From Oehlia diaphana (lineage: Eukaryota; Glomeromycota; Glomeromycetes; Glomerales; Glomeraceae): DNA of 14,841 bases. Every line of letters starts with the position of its first letter. Position 1 is the first letter of the stretch. Made by a program: the position numbers and the translations under genes. Location: positions 2,916 through 17,756 of the forward strand of contig QZLH01002139.1 of assembly GCA_003833135.1 (NCBI GenBank), written 5' to 3'. Below the pieces are notes generated by a model that was not told where the DNA came from, did no database searches, and saw only the letters and a program-made list of their open reading frames with translations. Shown here one piece after another: positions 8,543 to 14,841 of the stretch.

Positions 8543-8798
8543 TAAGACCCATTGAGGGGGATACTCAACATCAGGAGGAACTATTTGAAGCTCCTCTCTT
8601 ACAAAAGACTTTTCCGGGCCATTGCCCTCATCATCTATTAGCCAGTACAAGACCGGCTGATTTTTTTGTATTAAAGATTCACGGATCTGATAAATCTTAG
8701 AAGACCAATTCATATCAGTTGCGCGTCTTCTTCCTCCCTCATATTCGCTAGAATCAAGCAGATATATAACAGAATTATCAAAAGATAATCTTACTTCG
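8534..8798 (-). pseudogene. Retroviral-type integrase, C-terminal fragment (Polinton-like)
   Basis: Eighty-seven codons on the minus strand plus a stop encode VRLSFDNSVIYLLDSSEYEG, then RRRATDMNWSSKIYQIRESL, then QPVLYWLIDDEGNGPEKSFV and REELQIVPPD, ending PPQWVLSN. The pattern (VRLS...RATDxxWSxxIYxI...PVLYxLxDxxG...FVREELQ) is that of the small beta-barrel/chromo-like C-terminal domain after the rve catalytic core in Polinton-type integrases. In intact proteins this tail follows the zinc-binding HHCC and the DDE core. Both are missing because the frame runs into an unresolved base (8799) and then into the duplicated Cys-rich sequence. An integrase would insert the element DNA into the host genome. 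The single 145-residue frame across the N is almost certainly an assembly chimera rather than a real fusion. Confidence 0.65.
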
Positions 8799-8799
8799 N
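8799..8799. other. Unresolved base (N) at a repeat junction
   Basis: The only ambiguous base of this part lies exactly where the integrase fragment ends and the second copy of the 222-bp repeat begins. This suggests a contig join or a collapsed repeat. The order of genes on either side should be treated as provisional. Confidence 0.8.
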
Positions 8800-8971
8800 G
8801 TAATGGACACCGCCCAGAAGTCGAACCAGTTGGCTTGCCACATTCACTACATGGGATGCGTGGCTTAGCCTTCCAATGTAAATGGCATCCTTCAGGTCGC
8901 ATGCAGGGGACTCCATGGGCCTTGCCAGTATTAAGTAAGTATGGACAGAAATATTCTCCGATCATTTTCAC
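8800..8971 (-). pseudogene. Second, truncated copy of the Cys/His-rich gene
   Basis: The first 57 codons (MKMIGEYFCPYLL through GRCPL) match the gene at 7846-8091 except for one synonymous TGT/TGC change. The remaining 24 codons are missing because the frame meets the unresolved base at 8799 and continues into the integrase tail. It is either a truncated duplicate, part of a second related element, or an assembly artefact. Its upstream promoter-like sequence (8977-9021) is duplicated with it. Confidence 0.75.
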
Positions 8972-8976
8972 TATAT

Positions 8977-9021
8977 AGGGAAATAATTAATTAAAGAGAA
9001 AAATCTGTAAGGGTAATATAT
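8977..9021 (+). promoter_or_regulatory. Promoter-like motif copy 2, without its own plus-strand gene
   Basis: This copy belongs to the 222-bp repeat and is identical to 8097-8141. On the plus strand it is followed by only 25 bp and then another motif (9046-9090), with no gene in between. A gene may have been lost, or the contigs wrongly joined. Confidence 0.55.
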
Positions 9022-9045
9022 TGTCCTGAATATATACCATCACCT

Positions 9046-9090
9046 AGGGAATTAATTAATTAAATAAAAAATTTGTAAAGGTATTATATA
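9046..9090 (+). promoter_or_regulatory. Shared promoter-like motif before the polymerase gene
   Basis: AGGGAATTAATTAATTAAA, then an A-rich stretch and TTTGTAAAGGTATTATATA, end 9 bp before the ATG at 9100. The order and spacing match the motif at 8097-8142 with about six differences. The flanks have diverged, so the resemblance is not simply part of the 222-bp duplication. It supports the start at 9100 for the polymerase gene. Confidence 0.6.
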
Positions 9091-9099
9091 CAAATCAGT

Positions 9100-12000
9100 A
9101 TGGCAAGAAGTGACAAAAAAAATCGAACTTGTGAACGATGTGGAAAAGAGTGTGCAAATCCTAATAAACTTCGTGAGCACTTAAATAGAAAGTTTAAATG
9201 CAAACCAATACCTATTCAAACCAATACCTATTCAAACCCCCACCCCACAGGTCAAAAACCAAGGGGGTGCTCCACAAGACAAAAATCAAGAGAATGATCC
9301 TGAAGCTGGCCCCGGTCCATCAACCCAAGCATATAGAGAAGGAAAACCTAGCGAGGTTGAGCGACAAGACGCTCATATTGATAGGTACGCAAGAAAGCCT
9401 AGAGAGCATCTAAAAACATGGGGTGCCAGATTGCGCCAAAGATGGGTCAAAGTTACTGGTGAGGAACATGATTTGCCAAAAAACTTAAAAGAATGTCAGC
9501 GTCTATATCATAACCTATTACAAGCCGATGATGAGGCTTTCGAGGAAATTATTCCTCAAGAGATAGGACCTAGTGAGGTCGAGCGACAAGACGCACAAGA
9601 ACAGTCACGAATTACATTAAACAGAGCCCAAGATCACACTGGAATAGATAAAATCAGTAAGCATGTAGACGACTATGAAGTTTTAAAAGAGTTAGACCTG
9701 ATAGAAGAAGAAACAGAAGAACTTATGGGATATTGGGCAGGTATGAAAAAAATAGCTCGTATAGAAGATCATGCGCCAGAAGGAGACATACATTTTGAAG
9801 AAGGTCCGGTCGGAAGAGATCTAGAAAGACCACATCAAAACCGGTCTTTAATGAGCAAATGGGAAGCTATAGTCCCTAAATTGTCTAACCCTGCATATGC
9901 TTTCAATGGTATGATAGAAGGGGCAAAGAAATATAAGGAAATTCCATACATGCCTAAGTTGATAGCTTCGGCTAGACAAGAAATGACAAGAGTGTTTCAA
10001 ACAGAGTTTAGAAGGAAAGAACAAATCAAATCAGCAATAGCTGTAAAATGTATATATTATAAGAAAGAAAAAAAGGATAGAAGAGATAATAGAGCACCCG
10101 ATATCATCAGAATAGTAGAAAAATGGCATAGAGGAGAAATGCGAGTTCTTCTTTCAGAAAACTACATAGATGAACATTTAACTAGCTCTAGTGGGGAAAT
10201 AGATAATAAAATAGAAGAATATTTAGAAAATGGGTCTAACTGGATTTTAGTACGAATTGATATAGTTTATATTGAGGCATATAAATTAAAACGAGCCACT
10301 GGAGGATCTTTCATACCCACTCCAAAAAAGCTTGCCAATACCAAGTGTACTATTAATCCTGATAATAAAGGTCTCATTGACCCAGAAACAAATGCATTAT
10401 CTGAAAAATGTCTCCAAGGTGCATTAGGATGTTATTTCGCACATAAGGATCGGCCTGATACAGACCATCTTGAACGAATCTTCCGAGCAACAAAACTAAA
10501 GCCCTACCTAGATGTCGTCAAGCTAGATGGAATCCCTATGCCTACCCCAATCTGCCCACGCATATTTAATAAGATAGAGGAAATGAACCCAGATATCTCC
10601 ATCAATGTCTGGGATTGGAAAGAAGAAACAGCTACCCCTAAACCAGTAATAGCTAGTAAGAACATCTATATTCCAAATTCATGCAAAATAGAAAATTGTA
10701 AGCATAATAATCCGAATAAATGTCAAGAAAAAAGGCCCCATGTTATCCACCTCATGGCTCTTACCAATATTACAAAGTCTGAAGAAGAAAAGTATGGACA
10801 AAAGAATCACTTCCTCTGGATTAAGAATCCTAATGGACTTGTTTTCAAAGATACTGCGCATCATGGTGAAAAGCATCTTTGCAACAGATGTTTCCAAAGC
10901 TGGCCCTCCGAAAAATCTCTAGCCTATCATCAAGAACATTGCTTAGGATTAGGCGAAGCTTGTCAAAGAGTTGATCTACCAGTAAAAGGGGTCAATGATT
11001 TCGAGCAGTTCAAGAACTATGGCCGGATGATCAATGCTCCATGTGTTATTATAGCCGATTTTGAGGCTGGAAACAAAAAACCTGGCCTAATAAATGGAGG
11101 AAAAACTCGTATAATTTCAGAGCAATATGCTAATAGTTTCTGCTACCTAGTCCACTGGATCGATACTGGAGATGTGTGGGGCCCTTTCCTATATCGAGGA
11201 AATAATGCTACCCAAGAATTTGTTCGAAGATTAGATCAAGAGCTAGTCAGCATTAATGAGGTCTTAGCTGTTAAACATGATCGAATTGAGACTGAGGAAG
11301 ACAAGAAAAGATTCGCCGAGGCTGATACCTGTTGGATCTGTAAAGGTAAGTTTGCTGTAAATAGAGAGGAAATTGAGCGTCTAGAAACCAAAATAGTCAG
11401 ACTTGAAGAAAAGCTAAAAACATTCAAAAAAGTGACTGCAGAATATAATGGTATCCAAACAACCATAGAAAAAGCAACCAAGGCAATTGCCAGCGAAAAA
11501 GCTAAGGCTGATAAGGTCTGGGACCACTGCCACATTACAGGTAAGTTTCGAGGGTCTGCACATAGAGATTGCAATCTCAAACTCCAGATCGAACCATGGA
11601 AGACCCCAATCCCAGTAGTTTTTCATAACTTCCGGGGCTATGACTCTCACTTGGTCTGTGAATCTGTTGGACGCTCAGTTAACGCGTATCAGATTAAGGT
11701 AATAGCCGAGACATTTGAACGATATAAGTCTATGAAGGTAGGTCAGCTCAAGTATATTGACAGCCAGCAGTTCATGAACAATAGCTTAGCGAATCTTACA
11801 AAAAACTTGGGTGACGACCACCCAATCACCAGCCAGCACTTTAAAGACTTTACTCCTGGCCAAATTTCTCTAGCAACTCGCAAGGGGATATACCCTTATG
11901 ACTATATCGATTCTCATGATAGATTCTTAGAGACCGAGCTCCCACCAATCCACGAATTTACTTCAACCCTAAAAGGGAAGATCTCACAGGGGGACTATCA

Positions 12001-13861
12001 ACATGCCCAGAAAGTATGGAAGACATTCGGATGTAAGAATCTAGGTGAGTATCATGATCTTTATCTTAAAATCGATGTACTATCTCTTGCCGATGTCTGG
12101 ACACAATTCAGAAAGACATGCATAAAATATTATGAACTCGATCCCAGCCACTATGTCTCTGCTCCATCCTTATCCTGGGATGCTATGCTCAAGAAGACTG
12201 GGGTTAAGATTGAGTTATTTACAGATATGTCGATGCATGACTTTATCGAAAAAGCCAAGAGGGGTGGTATATCTAAGGCTTGTAAGCGATATTTCAAAGC
12301 CAATAATCCCAAGATGGGTAATGCATTCAACCCATCCAAACCCACATCATGGATCTCATATGTGGACGCAAATAATCTCTATGGCTGGGCGATGAGTCAA
12401 TTCTTACCCATAGGAAATTATCAATGGGAGGCTAGCCGGGAGTATTTACTCAAGAACCCTGCTATGCAAAAGAAATATCTCGAAAAAATTCTTAAGACTA
12501 AGGCAAATGCCCCACGCGGATATTTCTTAAATATTAAGTCTCACTTCCCTCTCAAGACCCATGATTATTTGAGAGACTTACCCCCAGCCGTGGAGAATGT
12601 TGCAGTAGGAAAGGATTGGCTTAGCCCATATAATGAGGAGCTTGTAAATAACTTGGATGGAGGACGCTTCTCTAAGACAGAAAAGTTAGTCCCCCACCTT
12701 GGCCCGAGAAAGGATTATGTCATCCATTACCTAGAGCTCCAATACTATGTGAAATTAGGCATGGTTGTAGATGAAGTTTCAGAGATCCTTTCTTTCGACC
12801 AGACTAACTGGTTAGCCCCATATATTGCATTTAATACTGAGAAACGTCAAGGAGCTAAGAATGCCTTTGAAAAAGACTTCTTCAAGCTCATGAATAACTC
12901 AGTATATGGCAAGACTATGGAGAATGTTCGCAAATACCAGGACGTCAAGCTCATGAAATGTAATAATGAGCGGGATGAAAAGGCATTCTTGAATAAGGTT
13001 CGCAAGCCCTCATTCAAATATGCTAGGCAACTTGGAGATACACTAATAGGTGCGCATATGGGAAAGGCTAGTGTGACTCTCAATAAACCCATCATTGTTG
13101 GGGCATCTGTCTTGGGTCTTAGTAAGCTTCTCATGTATCGCTTCTGGTATGGGTATGTAAAGGAAAGATATGGTGATAATGCCCAACTTGGCTATATGGA
13201 CACAGATTCCTTTATAATTCTAATTATGACTAAAGATGTTTATAAAGATATGGCCGAACGCCCAGATCTATTCGATCTCAATGATTCCAAAACTATTGGG
13301 CTTTTCAAGGATGAGACCCCTGACAGTGTGATTACAGAATCTTTTCACATTCGAGCCAAGTCTTACCATTATGTCTTAGCCGATAAGTCTACAAGGTCTA
13401 AACATAAGGGGGTTAGTAAGAATGGTATGGAAGAAATGGCAATAGACACATATATGCCAAGCTTAGAAGGGTCCCTTTTAGATGATCCAATAGATAAGTC
13501 TTCACTATCGGAGCAAGAAGCTATGCGAGCCGATGCAGACCCCATGACTCTAGTCTATCGAGACTGTCTCTTTGGTAAGGAAGTATTTCATGCCAAGAAT
13601 GTTGGTTTCCGATCAAAGGACCACATATTATCTCTGGTCGAATCGGAGAAAAAGGCACTCTGCCCCATAGATACTAAGCGCTGGATCTTATCTGATGGGA
13701 TTACCACTTTACCATATAGACATTGGCGAATCCAAGCATATAAGAATATGGTCAAAGATAGTATCTCCCATGACGAGGCCGAAAAAAGAGCTATAAGGGC
13801 CAAGCTCCCAGAGAAATATCAAAACGAATGTGTGTCTCACATATCTAGCTACCAGCAATAA
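9100..13861 (+). CDS. Polinton-like protein-primed family B DNA polymerase, frameshifted
   Basis: This enzyme would replicate the element from a protein primer. Read from the ATG at 9100, one 16-bp tandem duplication (9201-9232) shifts the frame. Discounting it, the gene is a single 1581-codon frame without stops. As sequenced, the first frame ends at 9297 and the main frame is open from 9185. In order (conceptual residues): an N-terminal C2HC finger (11-34), an acidic linker with PSEVERQDA twice, a second zinc finger (589-609, CNRC...HQEHC), Exo I ADFEAG (Asp648), an endonuclease VII-like HNH insert (739-824), Exo II NFRGYDSH (Asp843), Exo III YLKID, motif A YVDANNLYGW (Asp1084), motif B KLMNNSVYGK (Lys1257), motif C YMDTDSF (Asp1362, Asp1364) and a C-terminal ILSDGITTLPYRHWRI. 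All catalytic residues are present, so inactivation, if any, is recent. A programmed frameshift is not excluded. Confidence 0.85.
9201..9238 (+). repeat. 16-bp tandem duplication that breaks the polymerase frame
   Basis: CAAACCAATACCTATT occurs twice in a row (9201-9216 and 9217-9232), followed by a third partial CAAACC. Sixteen is not a multiple of three, so the zinc-finger frame from 9100 is moved out of register with the polymerase frame. With one unit discounted the two frames are continuous and total length is divisible by three. It is the only interruption found in the gene. Confidence 0.9.
11330..11584 (+). other. Endonuclease VII-like HNH domain inside the polymerase
   Basis: This is a domain-level feature between the Exo I and Exo II motifs of the polymerase. 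It starts with CWICKGKF (first zinc Cys pair) and ends DHCHITGKFRGSAHRDCN, which has the DHCHxTGxxRG and HxxCN signature of phage T4 endonuclease VII-type HNH nucleases (catalytic His region plus the second zinc pair). Related insertions occur in other Polinton-type polymerases. Here the two halves are separated by about 60 residues that look like a charged coiled coil (REEIERLETKIVRLEEKL). A nuclease that cuts branched DNA could help resolve replication intermediates. That role is inferred. Confidence 0.7.
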
Positions 13862-13916
13862 GCTAGACTTATGAGCGAGTTGGACCAGTCAAGTCACAGT
13901 TTACTTAATTATTAGA

Positions 13917-13947
13917 TTTTTTCTGGAGCGATAAATATTCAGTTTAT
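13917..13947 (+). promoter_or_regulatory. Shared upstream motif, right gene class (copy 1)
   Basis: TTTTTTCTGGAGCGATAAAT is followed by ATTCAGTTTAT and, slightly further on, TTTTTTCAGATA just before the ATG at 13966. The same block stands before the next gene (14288-14317), as CTGGRGCRATAAATATTCAG. It differs from the AATTAATTAAA...TGTAARGGTA motif used by the genes to the left, which suggests a second promoter class. Confidence 0.55.
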
Positions 13948-13965
13948 TTTTTTCAGATATATAAA

Positions 13966-14229
13966 ATGACTTCTAAAAAATATTACACAGATTCGGAAAA
14001 AGAAAAGATATACACTATTGTGAATATCAAAGAGTCTATTATAGCGCTGGAACGTGATGTAACTAAAATACATCAAAATCTTAAAACAATTGCCCGAGAA
14101 ATCTATTATCTATATAATGCTATGGCTCCCGAAGATTTCGAAAAAATGTTAAGAAGTGATATAGACGAAATGTACAACTCTATTTCTCATATTCATTCGG
14201 GAAAAGAAATACAATCCAGTGATAATTAA
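13966..14229 (+). CDS. Hypothetical 87-residue helical protein of the element
   Basis: The protein starts MTSKKYYTDSEKEKIYTIV and ends GKEIQSSDN. The central part (VNIKESIIALERDVTKIHQN, then LKTIAREIYYLYNAM) has heptad-like spacing of Ile/Leu, so a coiled coil and oligomer formation are likely. There is no membrane segment, signal peptide or Cys cluster, and I recognise no family. It is co-oriented with the polymerase gene, starting 104 bp after its stop, and has its own promoter-like motif 18 bp upstream of the ATG. Small coiled-coil genes are common in virus-derived transposons, but no role can be assigned from the sequence. Confidence 0.6.
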   Translation: MTSKKYYTDSEKEKIYTIVNIKESIIALERDVTKIHQNLKTIAREIYYLYNAMAPEDFEKMLRSDIDEMYNSISHIHSGKEIQSSDN

Positions 14230-14230
14230 T

Positions 14231-14248
14231 CAGTTATTTTTTCAGATA
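14231..14248 (+). repeat. Partial duplicate of the upstream motif (CAGTTAT...TTTTTCAGATA)
   Basis: CAGTTATTTTTTCAGATA immediately after the stop of the 87-residue gene matches 13940-13959 (one T-run is two bases shorter). With the full block at 14288-14317, it looks as if the promoter-like unit has been duplicated and partly eroded. Confidence 0.5.
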
Positions 14249-14287
14249 GGCCCTCTCCTGCAGATTGATAAATTCAGCTTTTATTTT

Positions 14288-14317
14288 TTTTTTCTGGGGC
14301 AATAAATATTCAGTTAT
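14288..14317 (+). promoter_or_regulatory. Shared upstream motif, right gene class (copy 2)
   Basis: TTTTTTCTGGGGCAATAAAT followed by ATTCAGTTAT ends 7 bp before the ATG at 14325. It differs from the copy at 13917-13947 at about three positions. Its position favours the ATG at 14325 over an upstream in-frame ATG at 14265, since the motif would otherwise lie inside the coding sequence. Confidence 0.55.
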
Positions 14318-14324
14318 AGAAAAG

Positions 14325-14639
14325 ATGGTAGTCAGACGAAATGATACCTCCAGGACCAAGCATTTATCAAACAATAGGATGCCTAGCGAAACATATTTNA
14401 AGCTAGAAACAACTGTAGAATGTATAGAAAATTATGTAGAAGAGAAAACTGGTGTAGAGCCAGGTAAAGAGATTTCATCAGATTCAGATTCATCCGATTC
14501 AGATTATGAATATGAGCCATGCGAAGCGCCTACCAGCTCAGAAAAGAATATTTGTAAAGTAAAGTGTGTGAAGAAAAAATCCGGCAATAAGAAGGCGAAA
14601 CCTAGAAGGAATCCAGCCCGAGCAGTACGATCAAAATAG
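14325..14639 (+). CDS. Hypothetical 104-residue protein with acidic and basic tracts
   Basis: The chosen start gives MVVRRNDTSRTKHLSNN. A longer frame from 14265 would run through the promoter-like motif and add a Phe-rich stretch (AFIFFFWGN), so I reject it. Residue 25 is unresolved because of an N at 14399 (TTN, Phe or Leu), which does not shift the frame. The middle has a Ser/Asp tract (SSDSDSSDSDYEYE) that could be phosphorylated by casein kinase II-type enzymes. The C-terminal third is strongly basic (KVKCVKKKSGNKKAKPRRN, then PARAVRSK), suggesting nucleic-acid binding and nuclear import. No family was recognised. A DNA-condensing or virion-core-like role is possible but is speculation. 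Confidence 0.6.
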   Translation: MVVRRNDTSRTKHLSNNRMPSETYXKLETTVECIENYVEEKTGVEPGKEISSDSDSSDSDYEYEPCEAPTSSEKNICKVKCVKKKSGNKKAKPRRNPARAVRSK

Positions 14640-14715
14640 TCCGGAGCATAATCAACTAATTATTGCATATTTTTTTTCTCAATAATTAGACTAATTTCCG
14701 CAGTACAAGGTAGAA

Positions 14716-14841
14716 ATGGAAAGCGAGCGCCAAGCTGAAAGGGTCCCAGAGGGATCAAGTGAAAAAGATTTATCCAATAATTTACCTAGCGATCCGGAGG
14801 AGCTAACCAAGGTATTTGAGAAAAATTTAGAGGCGTTAGAA
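14716..14841 (+). CDS. Hypothetical acidic protein, 5' part only
   Basis: Forty-two codons are open from the ATG at 14716 to the window end: MESERQAERVPEGSSEKDLS and then NNLPSDPEELTKVFEKNLEA. The peptide is hydrophilic and acidic, without a recognisable domain, and the gene continues outside the window. It is co-oriented with the preceding genes. The 76-bp spacer contains CCGGAGCATAAT and AATAATTAGACT, weakly like the right-class upstream motif. Length and function cannot be judged. Confidence 0.5.
   Translation, partial: MESERQAERVPEGSSEKDLSNNLPSDPEELTKVFEKNLEALE

Larger units (their letters stand above)
8800..9021. repeat. 222-bp direct repeat, copy 2
   Basis: This is the partner of 7920-8141 at an 880-bp offset. 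Similarity starts at the base after the N and stops abruptly at 9021, where copy 1 continues into the leader of the 127-residue gene and copy 2 into about 25 bp of unrelated sequence and then a second promoter-like motif. Confidence 0.95.

Noticed and set aside
8534..8971. A single 145-residue gene joining the Cys-rich domain to an integrase tail
   Set aside because: The frame crosses the unresolved base at 8799, where a 222-bp repeat begins abruptly. The two halves belong to different proteins, so I annotated them separately.
9198..9413. 71-residue frame overlapping the zinc-finger and polymerase frames
   Set aside because: It is in the third frame, has no motif, and is explained as a shadow of the frameshifted polymerase gene.
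11236..11580. Minus-strand frames opposite the polymerase
   Set aside because: These are shadows of the coding strand, Ser/Leu-rich with no motif. The plus strand has all the polymerase motifs.
14265..14324. N-terminal extension MINSAFIFFFWGN of the 104-residue protein
   Set aside because: It would be translated from the conserved upstream motif and a T-run. The ATG at 14325 follows that motif directly.

Overview
The window looks like a piece of a very AT-rich fungal nuclear genome, most likely an arbuscular mycorrhizal fungus (Glomeromycotina, Rhizophagus-like). The evidence is a host gene with short GT-AG introns (81 and 83 nt), long AT-rich intergenic DNA, degenerate telomere-type hexamers, and a Tc1/mariner element together with a Polinton-like element. 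The organism is inferred from these features; no species-diagnostic marker was seen.

Left part (1-5200). The first 366 bases are the 5' end of a Tc1/mariner element on the minus strand: 42 codons of transposase helix-turn-helix, an untranslated leader and a terminal repeat abutting a TA. Next come about 2.9 kb of mostly non-coding DNA with scattered coding debris: a 64-codon frame at 1010-1204 (-), a GC-richer island around 1860-2200, an orphan cytochrome P450 N-terminal exon (2616-2723) and a possible Sel1-like remnant (3002-3130). A telomere-like hexamer tract (3228-3272) lies just past the 3' end of the one clear host gene, a three-exon RCC1/Prp20/Pim1-type Ran exchange factor (5200 to 3300, minus strand, 578 residues when spliced).

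Middle (5201-7845). This is AT-rich DNA without a recognisable gene. From about 6900 the composition changes, and hairpins, a 135-bp direct repeat and many copies of a CATACGAAAAATT-type motif appear. I read this as the terminal or flanking zone of the mobile element that follows.

Right part (7846-14841). This is a Polinton/Maverick-like (virus-derived) DNA transposon, incomplete at the window end. It holds a small Cys/His-rich protein (-), a 127-residue unknown (+), the C-terminal piece of a retroviral-type integrase (-), a family B polymerase of the protein-primed type (about 1581 residues) with zinc fingers and an embedded endonuclease VII-like HNH domain, and three small unknown genes, the last one cut by the window end. 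Two different upstream motifs recur, one before the genes left of and including the polymerase, the other before genes to its right. They may be two promoter classes of the element.

The element appears damaged or misassembled. A 16-bp tandem duplication shifts the polymerase frame after its N-terminal zinc finger. The integrase fragment ends at a single unresolved base (8799), immediately followed by a 222-bp near-identical copy of sequence seen 880 bp earlier. Together the integrase and polymerase would support self-synthesising transposition if an intact copy exists elsewhere.
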